A stretch of 64,000 nt of DNA from Brevundimonas sp. UBA6550 (GTDB taxonomy: Bacteria > Pseudomonadota > Alphaproteobacteria > Caulobacterales > Caulobacteraceae), in NCBI RefSeq assembly GCF_002434505.1, contig NZ_DJKE01000006.1, positions 282,486-346,485 on the forward strand. Reading direction: 5' to 3'. The notes under the pieces were generated by a model. That model ran no database searches. It had not been told where the DNA came from and saw only the letters and a list, made by a program, of their open reading frames with translations. Below are positions 7,991-19,144 of this stretch, one piece after another; position 1 is the first letter of the stretch, and each line of letters starts with the position of its first letter. A program made the position numbers and the translations under genes.

Positions 7991-9655
7991 TCAGCCGCGT
8001 TCGCGCGTCTTGGTGAAGGCGATCTTGGGGAAGCGTTCGCCGACATAGCCGGTCTCCCAGCTCGACTTGGCCAGGAAGACCGGGGCCTGGTCGATGTCGC
8101 GGGCCATCTGCGGGCGGTACTTGCCGCTGAAGTCCTCGACGTCGGCGTCGGCGCCGCCGATCCAGCGGGCCTCAGCGTAGGGGCTGGGTTCGAAGACGAC
8201 GTCCAGGCCGTATTCCTCGCCCAGACGGTCGGCCATGACCTCGAACTGAAGCTGGCCCACGGCGCCGACGATGAAGTCCGAGCCGATCTCGGGCCGGAAC
8301 AGCTGGGTCACGCCTTCTTCGGCTAGGCCCTCCAGCGCCTTCTTCAGATGTTTGGCCTTCAGCGGGTCCTTGACCCGCACGCGCTGCAGGATTTCCGGCG
8401 CGAAGTTCGGCAGGCCCGCGAACCGCACCATGCCGCTTTCCGACAGGCTGTCGCCGACGCGCAGCACGCCGTGGTTGGGGATGCCGATCACGTCGCCGGC
8501 GAAGGCGTCGTCGGCCAGTTCGCGGTCCGAGGCGAAGAACATGATCGGCGCATTGACCGACAACGACTTGCCCGTGTTCTGCACCTTCAGCTTCATGCCG
8601 CGCTTGAAGGCGCCCGAGGCCATGCGGAACATGGCGATCCGGTCGCGGTGGTTGGGGTCCATGTTCGCCTGGACCTTGAAGACGAAGCCGGTGACCTCGT
8701 TCGATCCCGGCTCGACCTCGGTTTCGACAGGGGCGGGGGCGTTGCGGGTCTCGGGCGGCGATTCCTTCCTGGCCTTCATGACCTTGGGCGCGGGGGCCCA
8801 GTCGCCGATGGCCTTGAGCAGTTCGTCGATGCCGAAGTGGCGCAGGGCCGAGCCCCACAGCACCGGCGTCAGATGGCCTTCCAGGAAGGCCTGACGATCG
8901 AACGCCGGATAACCGCCCTCGACCAGTTCGACGGCTTCGGCCAGGGCGTCCTGTTCGCCCGCCTCGAAGTATTGCGCCGCCTGGTCCAGCGGCAGGGCGT
9001 CGGGGTGTTCGGGATCTTCGGCCGAACCGGCGGCCTTGCGGGTATAGGGCTGGAACCGGCCGGTCCCGACCTCGACCATGCCGCGCAGGCGGTTGCCGCT
9101 CTCGGCCGGCCACCAGATCGGCGCGGGGTCGAGCTGCAGGCGCGAGGCGATGTCGTCCAGCAGGGCCATCGGGTCCTGGGCCTCGCGGTCCAGCTTGTTG
9201 ATGAAGGTGATGATCGGAATGTCGCGCAGGCGGCAGACCTCGAACAGCTTCAGCGTCTGCGGCTCGATGCCCTTGGCGGCGTCCAGCACCATGATGGCGC
9301 AGTCGGCGGCGGTCAGGGTGCGGTAGGTGTCTTCCGAGAAGTCCTCGTGCCCCGGCGTATCCAGCAGATTGAACATCTTGCCGTCGTGCTCGAACGTCAT
9401 GACCGAGGCGCTGACGGAAATCCCGCGTTCCTTCTCGATCTTCATCCAGTCCGAACGGGTCCGCCGGTTCTCGCCCCGCGCCCGCACGGCGCCCGCCGCA
9501 CGGATGGCGCCGCCCGCCAAGAGGATATGCTCGGTCAGGGTCGTCTTGCCCGCATCGGGGTGGGCGATGATGGCGAAGGTCCGGCGCCTCGCCGCCTCGG
9601 CGGCGAGGGTTCTTGAAGACTTGGCGGCTTCTTCGGGGAAGGTCAGTGAGGACAT
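7991..9655 (-). CDS. prfC: Peptide chain release factor 3 (RF3)
   Basis: Translational GTPase that recycles RF1/RF2 from the ribosome after termination. The 554 residues carry the G1 loop AHPDAGKTT (residues 31-39), switch region KERGISVSASVM, G3 DTPGHEDFSEDT and G4 NKLD. The RF3-type domain with the REAQDPMALLDDI stretch separates it from EF-G. The C-terminal domain includes VGAVGQLQFEVM, typical of RF3. The ATG at 9655 gives MSSLTFPEEA. It appears monocistronic. Confidence 0.95.
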   Translation of the reverse strand: MSSLTFPEEAAKSSRTLAAEAARRRTFAIIAHPDAGKTTLTEHILLAGGAIRAAGAVRARGENRRTRSDWMKIEKERGISVSASVMTFEHDGKMFNLLDTPGHEDFSEDTYRTLTAADCAIMVLDAAKGIEPQTLKLFEVCRLRDIPIITFINKLDREAQDPMALLDDIASRLQLDPAPIWWPAESGNRLRGMVEVGTGRFQPYTRKAAGSAEDPEHPDALPLDQAAQYFEAGEQDALAEAVELVEGGYPAFDRQAFLEGHLTPVLWGSALRHFGIDELLKAIGDWAPAPKVMKARKESPPETRNAPAPVETEVEPGSNEVTGFVFKVQANMDPNHRDRIAMFRMASGAFKRGMKLKVQNTGKSLSVNAPIMFFASDRELADDAFAGDVIGIPNHGVLRVGDSLSESGMVRFAGLPNFAPEILQRVRVKDPLKAKHLKKALEGLAEEGVTQLFRPEIGSDFIVGAVGQLQFEVMADRLGEEYGLDVVFEPSPYAEARWIGGADADVEDFSGKYRPQMARDIDQAPVFLAKSSWETGYVGERFPKIAFTKTRERG

Positions 9656-9853
9656 GGCGCGCGACTACCCCGCCGCGCGCCGAAAGTCACTCGCTGGCGG
9701 CGTCGCACATGACATCACGATGTTGCGTCAGATCAAATAACCCCTCGCCATAAAGGGCTATTGGAGTCATGGTCGTGTCCGAGGTGACGATCGGACCGAC
9801 AGAGTTCGACGCCCTCTCCCGGAAATCTCCGGGGTCATAGGGAAAGGAAACGA

Positions 9854-10015
9854 ATGATGGCTGTGATCCATCCTCAAGACCGTATCGCCCACCTGGTGAG
9901 CGAGCGTCCGACCGCCAACAGACCGCTGCATCCGGCCGTGGGTCTTGCGGTCGGCTTCGGCTTCATCGTCGCCGTGGCGACGATCGTCCATGTCGTCTTC
10001 AACGCGGTGATGTGA
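9854..10015 (+). CDS. Small single-span membrane protein (53 aa)
   Basis: A short open frame begins MMAVIHPQDRIAHLV and ends with one hydrophobic segment (AVGLAVGFGFIVAVATIVHVV, about residues 28-48). A purine-rich AGGAAA precedes the tandem ATGs at 9854 and 9857. This arrangement supports a real gene encoding an N-in anchored membrane peptide. The function is unknown. It sits alone between prfC and the HExxH protein gene, both on the minus strand. Confidence 0.6.
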   Translation: MMAVIHPQDRIAHLVSERPTANRPLHPAVGLAVGFGFIVAVATIVHVVFNAVM

Positions 10016-10030
10016 GCGCAGGCTAAAGCG

Positions 10031-11566
10031 TCAAGAGGCGGTCGGCGTCGCCTCGTCGCTGCCCTCGTCCGCTGAAGGCGCTTCGTCGCCTGCCGAAGCA
10101 AGGCCAGCCTTTGCGCGCGCCTCGTTGAGGATGCGTCGAACCTCGTCCAACTCCTTGCCGCCATGTGGGTCATTGGCGAGCGGCGCCAGATAGCTGATCG
10201 CTTCCACGTATCTGGCATGGGCCATCAGAGCCGCGCCTGCCTCGAAACGCAGTTGCTGTACCTGCGGCGCAAGCTCCGATCCGAGCAAAAGCACCTGAAG
10301 GTCGTTCTCGGTGGGATAATCCGGCTGGCCCCGCCGATTTCGAGCCATGGCCATATATGTCCGATAGTCGGTGGCGTCGAGGCGATAGGCCGCCGCCAGA
10401 GCCGTTTGCGCCTGCTGATACAGCGATGAACGCTGGTCAGCCTCTTCGTCGCCGACATTCATCAAGGCGACCGCCTTGAGCCGCAGCGCCAGAGCATCCT
10501 CGGGATTCTGGGCCAGATGGCTGTCGAGAACACGCACGGCGTCCTTGTCCTGCTGCATGTCCATATGCGCCTGGGCCAAGACGCGCGCCGCCAAGGGATC
10601 GCCGGGGTATCGGTCGTAAGCGCGCTGTGCTTCGGCTAGATTTTCGGCGCGGCGATCTTCCGGAACGTATCGGGCCAGGCGCAGATCCAGCCACATGAGA
10701 TCACGAGCCGAGGCGGGCAGCCGACTAACCTTGACCTCCGCAGGCTCGAATTCGCGATTCTGCCACTGGTACGTCATGCGTTCCAGATAGCTGTGGACGT
10801 CGGACTGCAGCTGGTTCGGCGTCCGTCCGGTCGCGGTCGTCATGGACGCCACGCGATCCTCTCCATTCATGACGCTGGACAGATACCGACCCAGCATCGC
10901 GCGCCTTTCGGGCGTGCTCATGAAATAGGCCGTCAAGGCCCAGGCCTGGGCATAGTAGGCGTGGCCACGGCCTTTGACCTCCATCGGACGGGTGCGCAGC
11001 AGGGTCTCCATCGGCATCCAGCTGTTCAGCCCGCCCTGCAAGGAATACATCCGTCCTTGATTGGGCAGACCGACCTTCATCCGACCGACGGTCACGTCGG
11101 CTGTCGCGAAGAATTCCGCGAACCCTTCCACAAACCAGCCCGGATAGGCGCCGGGCAGATACTGGCGCATGAAATGGTGCGCGTATTCGTGGAACAGGGT
11201 GTGGTCGTTGTCCGAGCCACGCCCGCCCGTGACGGCGAAAATCCGTTCGTTTCCGGGGGTATAGAAGCCGCCGACATTCTCTGGAATGTCGGGCCAGACC
11301 TTGCGCATATCGGAACGGCCGTCGACCAAATAGATGGCGAGCGGCGGCACATCGACGTCCGATTGAACGGGGAAGAAGACGCGAATGATGCTGTCGAATC
11401 GCTCGACCTTGCGGGTGTAGTTGCGGATCGCGCCTTCGCTCGTGTCGCCATAGACCACAAAGTGTTCGCTCTCGGCCTTCAACCACTCGGCGCGGGCCGG
11501 TGTCGTAGTGGATACCGCAGACGCCAGAACCGCCACAACGGCGAAAGGCTTGAAGGATTTGATCAT
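10031..11566 (-). CDS. Secreted HExxH peptidase-like protein with TPR-type C-terminus
   Basis: 511 residues with a signal peptide (about residues 1-27, cut near PARAEW) and a zinc-peptidase motif HEYAH at 126-130. A downstream WFVEGFAEFF supplies a possible third ligand Glu, the DUF1570/gluzincin arrangement. The C-terminal half contains helical repeats of TPR type (DPLAARVLAQAHMDMQ, DALALRLKAVALMNVG) and ends in an acidic tail. A periplasmic location is likely. The substrate is unknown. The ATG at 11566 is chosen because the signal peptide starts there. Confidence 0.75.
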   Translation of the reverse strand: MIKSFKPFAVVAVLASAVSTTTPARAEWLKAESEHFVVYGDTSEGAIRNYTRKVERFDSIIRVFFPVQSDVDVPPLAIYLVDGRSDMRKVWPDIPENVGGFYTPGNERIFAVTGGRGSDNDHTLFHEYAHHFMRQYLPGAYPGWFVEGFAEFFATADVTVGRMKVGLPNQGRMYSLQGGLNSWMPMETLLRTRPMEVKGRGHAYYAQAWALTAYFMSTPERRAMLGRYLSSVMNGEDRVASMTTATGRTPNQLQSDVHSYLERMTYQWQNREFEPAEVKVSRLPASARDLMWLDLRLARYVPEDRRAENLAEAQRAYDRYPGDPLAARVLAQAHMDMQQDKDAVRVLDSHLAQNPEDALALRLKAVALMNVGDEEADQRSSLYQQAQTALAAAYRLDATDYRTYMAMARNRRGQPDYPTENDLQVLLLGSELAPQVQQLRFEAGAALMAHARYVEAISYLAPLANDPHGGKELDEVRRILNEARAKAGLASAGDEAPSADEGSDEATPTAS

Positions 11567-11639
11567 GTGGTTCCCCTGTCGAGGGTGAACCAGCCACAAC
11601 CCGAGATTTCTGGCAACCTGGGAAAGCAACCGCCCGACC

Positions 11640-12014
11640 TCAGGCGGCCATGCGGTTCCAGACGGCGCGGTCGGCGGCGACGGCGTTCAGGCGACGGCCC
11701 TTGGCCTGGAGCTGATGCATGACGATGTCGGGCAGGGCGCAGAAACGCGGCTCGACCAGGTCGGGATCGCAGGCCACCGCCGGGGCGGCGAACAGGGCGG
11801 CGTTCACGTCCGGGCTGCGCTCGGCGATCAGCCAGGCCAGGCGACGCGCGCGCTGAGGGTCGTTGCGGTGAAGCATCGGATCCTCGGCGAACAGTTCGCA
11901 GCCCAGCTCCAGCACATAGTCGAAGGACAGCTTCTCGAACCGGCGCGTGTCGGCGGGCGTGACCGGGCAGGCCTCGTCCAGGTCGAACACCACATCGTTC
12001 AGAAGAAACAGCAT
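11640..12014 (-). CDS. Conserved hypothetical protein (124 aa)
   Basis: No family recognised. The 124 residues begin MLFLLNDVVFDLDEACPVTP and are soluble, with mixed helix and strand, no signal peptide and no membrane segment. Acidic stretches (FELGCELFAEDP-like) and a basic C-terminus (LQAKGRRLNAVAADRAVW) are visible. The codon use fits its neighbours. The ATG at 12014 is preferred to one at 12062. It lies 73 bp upstream of the HExxH protein gene on the same strand. Confidence 0.6.
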   Translation of the reverse strand: MLFLLNDVVFDLDEACPVTPADTRRFEKLSFDYVLELGCELFAEDPMLHRNDPQRARRLAWLIAERSPDVNAALFAAPAVACDPDLVEPRFCALPDIVMHQLQAKGRRLNAVAADRAVWNRMAA

Positions 12015-12256
12015 CGGAAACACGCTCGACCGGGCCGGACGCGATGTCGTCCGTAAGCCCACAATAGGCGCCGCCGCTTGCGGTCTCGTTCACGGACGCG
12101 GTTAAGCGTTTCTGACCAGCCGCGCCCCGCCTTGGACGAAAAGCGACGGCGATGACGCGACGTGACCCTTGCGCAGGCGGGCGGGCTCCGCTTACCTCAT
12201 CACGCATTGTTACAGGTCGGCCCAAGCCCTGGCGCCGGCCGCAAGGAGCCGCCGTC

Positions 12257-14401
12257 ATGACCACCCATGAAGATCGCGCCGGGTTGAGCGTCGCGGGCGA
12301 ACTGATCGCTCTGATCGAAGGGCAGGTGCTGCCGGGGTTGGGGCTCGATGCGGCGGCCTTCTGGTCGGGGGCGGCCGCGATCTTCGAACGATTCGCCCCG
12401 GAGAACCGCGCGCTGCTGAGCCGGCGCGACGCCCTGCAGGGCGAGATCGACGATTGGAACAGGACGCGGCGGGGCCAGCCCTACGATGTCGCGGCGTCCG
12501 AGGCCTTCTTGCGCGAGATCGGCTATCTGGTCGAGGAGCCGCGGCCCTTCACGATCACGACCGACGGGGTGGACGCCGAGATCGCGCAGATGGCCGGGCC
12601 GCAGCTGGTGGTGCCGGTTCTGAACGCCCGCTTCCTGCTGAACGCCGCCAATGCGCGGTGGGGCAGCCTGTATGACGCCCTGTACGGCACCGACGCCTTA
12701 GGCGACCTGCCGCAAGGGGGCGGATACGATGCGGCGCGCGGCGCGCGGGTCGTGGCGCGGGCCAAGGCGTTTCTGGACGAGGCGGCGCCGCTGGCGGAGG
12801 GTTCGCACGCCGATGTCGCCGGCTGGTCGGTGGTCGATGGCGCCCTGTCGCCGGCGCTGAAGGATGCGGCTCAGTTCGTCGGGTTCCGGGGAGAGGCGGC
12901 GGTCCCGTCCTCGATCCTGTTGGTCCACAACGGCCTGCATATCGAACTGGTCATCGACCGCGACCATCCGGTCGGGCGAGGCGATGCGGCGGGACTGGCG
13001 GACGTGGTGCTGGAATCGGCCCTGACCACCATTGTCGATCTGGAGGATTCGGTCGCCGCCGTCGATGCGGCGGACAAGGCCGAGGCCTATCGCAACTGGC
13101 TGGGCCTGATGCGCGGCGACCTGTCCGCGACGTTCAGGAAGGGCGGCGAGACCCTGACCCGCGCGCTGGAGCCGGATCGGCAATGGACCGCGCCGGACGG
13201 ATCCTCGGTGACGCTGAAGGGGCGCAGCCTGCTGTTCGTGCGCAACGTCGGCCATCTGATGACCACGCCGGCCATTCGTCTGGCGGACGGGTCAGAGGCG
13301 CCCGAGGGGATCATGGACGCCATCGTCACCAGCCTGATCGCCCTCTATGACATCAAGGGGCTGGGTGGGTTCGGCAACAGCGCCACCGGCTCTGTCTATA
13401 TCGTCAAACCCAAGATGCACGGACCGGACGAGGCCGCCTTCACCGACCGGCTGTTCGACGCGGTCGAGGACCTGCTGGCCCTGCCGCGTCATGCGATCAA
13501 GGTCGGGGTGATGGACGAGGAACGCCGGACCTCGGCCAATCTGGCGGCCTGCATCCATGCCGTGAAGGACCGGATCGTCTTCATCAACACCGGCTTTTTG
13601 GACCGCACGGGCGACGAGATCCACACATCCATGCAGGCCGGGCCGGTGGTGCGAAAGGCCGATATCAAGTCCAGCGCCTGGATCGCGGCCTATGAGGCCC
13701 GGAACGTCGCCATCGGTCTGAAGTGCGGCCTTTCGGGCAAGGCCCAGATCGGCAAGGGCATGTGGGCGGCGCCGGACCGCATGGCCGACATGCTGGAGCA
13801 GAAGATCGGTCATCCGAGGACGGGCGCCAACACCGCCTGGACCCCGTCGCCGACGGCGGCGACCCTGCATGCGCTGCACTATCATGCGGTGGATGTGTTC
13901 GCGGTTCAGAAGGATGTCGCGCGGCGCGAGACGCCGGGTCTGGAGGCCCTCTTGACCCCGCCCCTGGCCAATGGCGTCAACTGGCCCGAAGACGAGGTGG
14001 CGGCCGAACTGGACAACAACGCCCAGGGCATTCTGGGCTATGTGGTGCGCTGGATCGATCAGGGCGTCGGCTGCTCCAAGGTGCCGGATATCCACGACAT
14101 CGGCCTGATGGAGGACCGGGCGACTCTGCGGATCAGTTCTCAGCATATCGCCAACTGGCTGCTGCACGGGGTCTGCACGGCGGAACAGGTGGACGCCGCC
14201 TTCCTGCGCATGGCGGCCAAGGTGGACGGCCAGAACGCGGGCGATCCGCTGTATCGGCCGATGGCGACGAACCCCGAGACCAGCCTGGCCTATCAGGCGG
14301 CGCGGGCGCTGGTGTTCGAGGGGGTGGAACAGCCGAACGGCTATACCGAGCCGCTGCTGCACGCCTGGCGGTTGAAGGCGAAGGCGGCTCAGTCCGCCTG
14401 A
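12257..14401 (+). CDS. glcB: Malate synthase G
   Basis: Condenses glyoxylate with acetyl-CoA to malate in the glyoxylate shunt or glycolate pathway. The 714 residues match the large monomeric G isoform (about 720). Family sequences include [14 protein letters not shown] (acidic metal site), MKDR-type [27 protein letters not shown], and [28 protein letters not shown] lies about eight bases before the ATG at 12257. The gene stands alone and its last 13 bases overlap the end of the convergent MscS gene. Confidence 0.95.
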   Translation: MTTHEDRAGLSVAGELIALIEGQVLPGLGLDAAAFWSGAAAIFERFAPENRALLSRRDALQGEIDDWNRTRRGQPYDVAASEAFLREIGYLVEEPRPFTITTDGVDAEIAQMAGPQLVVPVLNARFLLNAANARWGSLYDALYGTDALGDLPQGGGYDAARGARVVARAKAFLDEAAPLAEGSHADVAGWSVVDGALSPALKDAAQFVGFRGEAAVPSSILLVHNGLHIELVIDRDHPVGRGDAAGLADVVLESALTTIVDLEDSVAAVDAADKAEAYRNWLGLMRGDLSATFRKGGETLTRALEPDRQWTAPDGSSVTLKGRSLLFVRNVGHLMTTPAIRLADGSEAPEGIMDAIVTSLIALYDIKGLGGFGNSATGSVYIVKPKMHGPDEAAFTDRLFDAVEDLLALPRHAIKVGVMDEERRTSANLAACIHAVKDRIVFINTGFLDRTGDEIHTSMQAGPVVRKADIKSSAWIAAYEARNVAIGLKCGLSGKAQIGKGMWAAPDRMADMLEQKIGHPRTGANTAWTPSPTAATLHALHYHAVDVFAVQKDVARRETPGLEALLTPPLANGVNWPEDEVAAELDNNAQGILGYVVRWIDQGVGCSKVPDIHDIGLMEDRATLRISSQHIANWLLHGVCTAEQVDAAFLRMAAKVDGQNAGDPLYRPMATNPETSLAYQAARALVFEGVEQPNGYTEPLLHAWRLKAKAAQSA

Positions 14402-15438
14402 CGCAGCGCAGAGGGGGCGGCCGGCTCGGTCGCCTCCGCCTCGTCGTCCGCCATGACGTCGTCGGCGGCGTCGTTGGCGGTCCGGGCGCTGCGCTGGGGG
14501 CCGGTTGGCGGGGGCGGGGCGCCGTCGCCATGGCCCAGACGCTTCAGAGCCTCGTCGCCCTCCAGGCCGAAGGCGCGGCGCAGGCGCAGGTCCGTCTGCG
14601 GCACCGGCACCTCCACGCCCGCCTCATCCAGCGCGTCGGCGATCAGCCAGGTATAGGCCGCGTGCATGGCGGCGGGGCGTTTGACCGCATCGCGCGTGGG
14701 CCAGACCACCAGTTCGAACGACAGGCCCCGCTCGCCGAACGCCACCAGCCAGACCTGACTCTTGCGCGCCTCGGTTTCCGGCAGGGTGAAGGGGCTGGCG
14801 CGGGCGGCCTTCAGCACGGCGTCGCGGACCTGGCCCCGGTCAGAGCCATAGGCGACGGTGAAGGGCACATGGATGCGGCGGGTGTCGCCCTTCAGCGTCC
14901 AGTTGGTCACCGGCTGTTCGATGAAGCGCGAGTTGGGCACCAGGACATTGACGTTGTCGTTGGTGCGGACGCGGGTCGCGCGCGGGCCGATCTCCATGAT
15001 GGCGCCGCGAATGCCGATGTCCTCGATCTCGATATAGTCGCCGACCGACACCATCCGGTCGAAGATCAGGAACAGGCCCGATACGAACTCCTTGACCACC
15101 CCCTGCAGGCCCAGACCCACGCCGATGCCCAGGGCGCCGGCGAAGACCGCCAGGGACGACAGGTTCAGCCCCGCCGCCGACAGGGCCGCCATCGCCCCGA
15201 TCACGATGATGCCGTAGCCGGCCAGCCGCTCCAGCAGATAGACGGCCTGGCGGCTGCGGTCCGCCCGCTCGCGCACCCGGCGCAAGGATCGTGTCACCAG
15301 CCAGTGGGCGGCGAAGGCGACCACAACGATGACGCCCGCGCTGACCAGTCCGCCCAGCGTCAGGTTCGTCCCGGCGATGCGGGCGATCTGCGACTGCTCG
15401 ATGGCGGACAGGTCCAGTTTTTGGATCGGCAGGGTCAT
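14389..15438 (-). CDS. MscS-family mechanosensitive channel
   Basis: Inner-membrane channel that releases solutes on osmotic downshift. The 349 residues have three membrane helices. The pore-lining TM3 is glycine/alanine-rich ([23 protein letters not shown]), the hallmark of MscS, followed by the beta domain ([23 protein letters not shown]) and the alpha/beta vestibule. The C-terminal tail is charged and low in complexity. The stop lies inside the last codons of glcB, so the two transcripts converge and overlap. Confidence 0.92.
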   Translation of the reverse strand: MTLPIQKLDLSAIEQSQIARIAGTNLTLGGLVSAGVIVVVAFAAHWLVTRSLRRVRERADRSRQAVYLLERLAGYGIIVIGAMAALSAAGLNLSSLAVFAGALGIGVGLGLQGVVKEFVSGLFLIFDRMVSVGDYIEIEDIGIRGAIMEIGPRATRVRTNDNVNVLVPNSRFIEQPVTNWTLKGDTRRIHVPFTVAYGSDRGQVRDAVLKAARASPFTLPETEARKSQVWLVAFGERGLSFELVVWPTRDAVKRPAAMHAAYTWLIADALDEAGVEVPVPQTDLRLRRAFGLEGDEALKRLGHGDGAPPPPTGPQRSARTANDAADDVMADDEAEATEPAAPSALRQAD

Positions 15439-15502
15439 CGGCCTCTACAGCGCGTCGGAAACAGTCAAGGTTCCCGTGCGGTGCGTGCAGCCGGATTTCA
15501 AG

Positions 15503-17416
15503 TCAGATGCTGAAATCCTCGTTCCAGAACCGGCCGTCCAGCCAGGCCACGATGCGCTCGGCCGCCTGCTCGGGCGACATGGTGGTGGTGTCCACCACGA
15601 TCTCGGGCGTCTCGGGCGCTTCATAGGGGCTGTCGATGCCGGTGAAGTTCTTCAACTGGCCCGCGCGCGCCTTCCTGTAGAGCCCCTTGACGTCGCGGGC
15701 CTCGGCGACCGCCAGGGGGGTGTCGACATGGACCTCCACGAACTCGTCTTCGCCCAGCAGGTCGCGCGCCATGCGGCGTTCGGCGCGGAAGGGGGAGATG
15801 AAGCTGACCAGGACGATCAGGCCGGCGTCCACCATCAGTTTGGACACCTCCGCGACGCGGCGGATGTTCTCGACCCGATCCTCCTCGGTGAAGCCCAGGT
15901 CGCGGTTCAGGCCATGGCGGACATTGTCGCCGTCGAGAAGATAGGTGTGGCGGCCGTCGGCGTGCAGCCGCCTTTCGACCAGATCGGCGATGGTCGACTT
16001 GCCCGCGCCGGACAGGCCGGTCAGCCAGATGACGCGGCCCTTCTGGTTCTTGATCGCCGCGCGCGCGGCCTTGTCCACCGACAGGGCCTGCCAGTGGATG
16101 TTGTGGGCGCGGCGCAGGGCGAAGTGCAGCAGGCCCGCGCCGACCGTCCGGTTCGAGATCCGGTCGATCAGGATGAAGCCGCCCAGATCCTTGTTTTGGG
16201 CATAGGGGGCGAAGGCGACGGGGGCATCCAGCGACAGGTTGCAGACGCCGATCTCGTTCAGCTCAAGGCGCTTTGCCGGCTGCTGCTCCAGGGTGTTGAC
16301 GTTCACCTTGTGCTTGGGCTCGGTGATGGTCGCGCCCACCAGCTTTGCGCCGATCTTCAGCAGATAGGGCCGACCCGGCAGCAGGGGCTCGTCGTCCATC
16401 CAGACCACCGTCGCCTCGAACTGATCGGCGGCCTCGGGCGGGGCGTCTGCGCTGGCCAGGACGTCGCCCCGCGACACGTCGATCTCATCGGTCAGAGTCA
16501 GGGTGATCGACTGGCCGGCGACGGCCCTGTCCAGATCCCCGTCGGCGGTGACGATGCGGGCGACGGTCGAGGTCCTGCCCGACGGCAGAACACGCACCGC
16601 ATCGCCCGGCCGCACGGTCCCCGCCGCGATCTGGCCGGAGAAGCCGCGGAAGTCGAGATTGGGCCGGTTGACCCATTGCACCGGCAGGCGGAACGGATCG
16701 GCCTGAAGATCGTCGCCGACCTCCAGCGTCTCCAGCAGACGCATCAACGGCGGCCCGGCGTACCAGGGCGACCGGGGGCTGGGTTCGGTGATGTTGTCGC
16801 CGCGCAGGGCCGACATCGGAATGGCGTCGAAGGTCTTCAGCCCGATCTGGGCGGCGAAGGCGGAAAAGTCGGAAACGATGGCGTCGAACACCTCCTGGGA
16901 CCAGCCCATCAGGTCCATCTTGTTGACCGCCAGGATAACGTGGCGGATGCCCAAGAGGCTGACCAGATAGGCGTGTCGCCGCGTCTGGGTCAGCACCCCG
17001 CGCCGGGCGTCGATCAGGATGACGGCGGCGTCGGCGGTCGAGGCGCCGGTGACCATGTTGCGGGTGTACTGCTCATGCCCCGGCGTATCGGCGACGATGA
17101 ATTTGCGGGTCTCGGTCGAGAAGAAGCGATAGGCCACGTCGATGGTGATGCCCTGTTCGCGTTCGGCCGCCAGACCGTCGACCAGCAGGGCGAAATCGAT
17201 GTCGCCTCCTTGGGTGCCGAGGCGGCGGCTGTCCGCTTCCAGCGCCGCGATCTGATCCTCGAAGATCATCTTGGAATCGTAGAGCAGCCGCCCGATCAGG
17301 GTGGACTTGCCGTCGTCCACGCTGCCGCAGGTGATGAAGCGCAGCAGGCTCTTGTGCTGGTGGGCGTCCAGATAGGCGTCGATGTCGCGGGCGATCAGGT
17401 CGGACTGGTGCGCCAT
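15503..17416 (-). CDS. cysN: Bifunctional sulfate adenylyltransferase subunit 1 / APS kinase
   Basis: Fusion of CysN, the GTPase subunit that drives APS formation, with CysC, the kinase that turns APS into PAPS. In the N-terminal part, G1 is GSVDDGKST (31-39), followed by [12 protein letters not shown] and NKMDLMGW. The C-terminal APS kinase starts near residue 460 with the P-loop GLSGAGKST (467-475), then [15 protein letters not shown] and FISPFRAER. The total is 637 residues. The ATG at 17416 overlaps the cysD stop (ATGA), giving a cysD-cysNC operon for assimilatory sulfate activation. Confidence 0.95.
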   Translation of the reverse strand: MAHQSDLIARDIDAYLDAHQHKSLLRFITCGSVDDGKSTLIGRLLYDSKMIFEDQIAALEADSRRLGTQGGDIDFALLVDGLAAEREQGITIDVAYRFFSTETRKFIVADTPGHEQYTRNMVTGASTADAAVILIDARRGVLTQTRRHAYLVSLLGIRHVILAVNKMDLMGWSQEVFDAIVSDFSAFAAQIGLKTFDAIPMSALRGDNITEPSPRSPWYAGPPLMRLLETLEVGDDLQADPFRLPVQWVNRPNLDFRGFSGQIAAGTVRPGDAVRVLPSGRTSTVARIVTADGDLDRAVAGQSITLTLTDEIDVSRGDVLASADAPPEAADQFEATVVWMDDEPLLPGRPYLLKIGAKLVGATITEPKHKVNVNTLEQQPAKRLELNEIGVCNLSLDAPVAFAPYAQNKDLGGFILIDRISNRTVGAGLLHFALRRAHNIHWQALSVDKAARAAIKNQKGRVIWLTGLSGAGKSTIADLVERRLHADGRHTYLLDGDNVRHGLNRDLGFTEEDRVENIRRVAEVSKLMVDAGLIVLVSFISPFRAERRMARDLLGEDEFVEVHVDTPLAVAEARDVKGLYRKARAGQLKNFTGIDSPYEAPETPEIVVDTTTMSPEQAAERIVAWLDGRFWNEDFSI

Positions 17417-18384
17417 CAGAAATAGCCCTCCTGCTTCTTCTTCTCCATCGAGGCGGACTGGTCGTGGTCGATCATCCGGCCCTGACGCTCCGAGGTGGTG
17501 GTCAGCAGCATTTCCTGAATGACCTGGGGCAGGGTCGCCGCCGTGCTCTCGACCGCCCCGGTCAGGGGGTAGCAACCCAGGGTGCGGAACCGGACCGACT
17601 TCATCTGCGGCGTCTCGCCGGGCCGCAGGCGGAAGCGGTCGTCATCGACCATGATCAGGGCGCCGTCCCGCTCGACCACCGGCCGCTCGGCGGCGAGGTA
17701 GAGGGGCACGATGGGGATGCGCTCCAGGTGGATGTATTGCCAGACATCCAGTTCGGTCCAGTTGGAGATGGGAAAGACGCGGATGCTCTCGCCCGGCCGT
17801 TTGCGCGTATTGTAGAGCCGCCAGAGTTCCGGCCGCTGGTTCTTCGGATCCCAGCGATGCTCGGCGGTGCGGAACGAGAAGACCCGCTCCTTGGCCCGCG
17901 ACTTCTCCTCGTCCCGCCGCGCGCCGCCAAAGGCCGCGTCGAAACCGTGCCGGGACAGGGCCTGTTTCAGCCCCTCGGTCTTCCACAGATCGGTGTGCAG
18001 GGCCGAGCCGTGATCGAACGGATTGATCCCGCGCGCGACCGCTTCAGGGTTCTGGTGGACCAGCAGTTCGACGCCCAGGTCGGCCGCCGCCCGTTCGCGC
18101 ATCGCGTACATGGCGCGGAACTTCCACGTCGTATCGACGTGCAGCAGGGGGAAGGGCGGACGTGACGGATAGAAGGCCTTTTTCGCCAGATGCAGCATCA
18201 CCGCCGAATCCTTGCCTATCGAATACAGCATGACCGGACGCTCGGCCTCGGCCGCCACCTCGCGCAGGATGTGGATGCTCTCGGCCTCCAGACGCTGAAG
18301 ATGGGTCAGGCGCGCAGGCGGCGGGGCGAGGCTGTTTCTGGTCAGGGTGGCGATATTCACCGAGGCGTCTCCGTCGAACGCCAT
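17416..18384 (-). CDS. cysD: Sulfate adenylyltransferase subunit 2
   Basis: PP-loop ATP sulfurylase subunit that forms adenylyl-sulfate together with CysN. The 322 residues contain the PP-loop-type [54 protein letters not shown] and the C-terminal [12 protein letters not shown] and QGRMIDHD. The ATG at 18384 is chosen; it gives an N-terminus about 20 residues longer than the shortest family members. It is the first gene of the cysD-cysNC operon. No CysB-type or riboswitch signal was recognised upstream. Confidence 0.94.
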   Translation of the reverse strand: MAFDGDASVNIATLTRNSLAPPPARLTHLQRLEAESIHILREVAAEAERPVMLYSIGKDSAVMLHLAKKAFYPSRPPFPLLHVDTTWKFRAMYAMRERAAADLGVELLVHQNPEAVARGINPFDHGSALHTDLWKTEGLKQALSRHGFDAAFGGARRDEEKSRAKERVFSFRTAEHRWDPKNQRPELWRLYNTRKRPGESIRVFPISNWTELDVWQYIHLERIPIVPLYLAAERPVVERDGALIMVDDDRFRLRPGETPQMKSVRFRTLGCYPLTGAVESTAATLPQVIQEMLLTTTSERQGRMIDHDQSASMEKKKQEGYF

Positions 18385-18531
18385 GTGACAACGCCAATGC
18401 GCGCCTAGGGACAAGCGAGGGTTACTGTCGTCCGCTGTGAGATTTTCGGCCCGCAGCATCCGATCCCGGCGCCCGGACGTAACGGAACCACGGTCGCCGA
18501 AAGCGACTTGTCGCTTCAAACGGAAACGCAC

Positions 18532-19083
18532 ATGTCCAGCCTGAAATCCCTGATGGCGTCGGCCGTCGCCGCTGTCGCCTTGGCCGGTTGCGTCACAGCG
18601 CCGTCCCCTTCCGAATACCTTGCGCCCCAGCCCGCCAAGCCGGTGGATGTGCAGCGCCTGTGGTCCGGGCGCTGGCACGAAATCGCGCGCCTGCCGGATC
18701 GGCTGACCGACGGCTGCGTGGCGGGGGCGTCCATCTATACGCCGATGGAGGGCACGCGCATCGACGTGCGCGACACCTGTCAGGTCGGCACGCCGCAGGG
18801 CAAGGAAAAGGCCATCGGCGGCCGGGGCGAAATCCTGGACCCCGGCACGAACGCGAAGCTCAGGGTCAGATATCTGGCCGGGTTCGTGACCTGGGATTAC
18901 TGGGTGCTGGACCGTGCGGACGACTACAGCTGGTTCATCTCGGCCGATCCGACGTTCGAGCGACTGTTCATCTATACGCGCGAACTGCCGACCCAGGCCC
19001 AGGTTCGCAGTCTGACCGACCGGGCGCGCGCCCTGGGTTACGACGTCAGCCGGCTGGAGTTTCCAGAGCAACCGGCACGCTGA
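18532..19083 (+). CDS. Lipocalin-family outer-membrane lipoprotein (Blc-like)
   Basis: 183 residues starting with a lipoprotein signal peptide; the lipobox is ALAGC with Cys20. The mature part has the lipocalin signature [11 protein letters not shown], a later [15 protein letters not shown] and the C-terminal [10 protein letters not shown]. This is the pattern of bacterial Blc lipocalins, which bind lipids or other hydrophobic ligands at the outer membrane. The ATG at 18532 is preferred to an upstream in-frame TTG at 18508 because it places the signal peptide at the N-terminus. A strong terminator follows. Confidence 0.85.
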   Translation: MSSLKSLMASAVAAVALAGCVTAPSPSEYLAPQPAKPVDVQRLWSGRWHEIARLPDRLTDGCVAGASIYTPMEGTRIDVRDTCQVGTPQGKEKAIGGRGEILDPGTNAKLRVRYLAGFVTWDYWVLDRADDYSWFISADPTFERLFIYTRELPTQAQVRSLTDRARALGYDVSRLEFPEQPAR

Positions 19084-19093
19084 GCCAGATCGC

Positions 19094-19126
19094 AAAAAAG
19101 CCCCGGCCGAAACCGGGGCTTTTCTT
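19094..19126 (+). terminator. Rho-independent terminator after lipocalin gene
   Basis: An 8-bp GC-rich perfect stem (AGCCCCGG / CCGGGGCT, 19099-19106 and 19113-19120) with a six-base loop is followed by TTTTCTT. It begins 15 bases after the lipocalin stop. The A-rich upstream flank could also let it serve the convergent gene at 19145-19681. Confidence 0.85.
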
Positions 19127-19144
19127 CAGGCGACGACGATCAGT

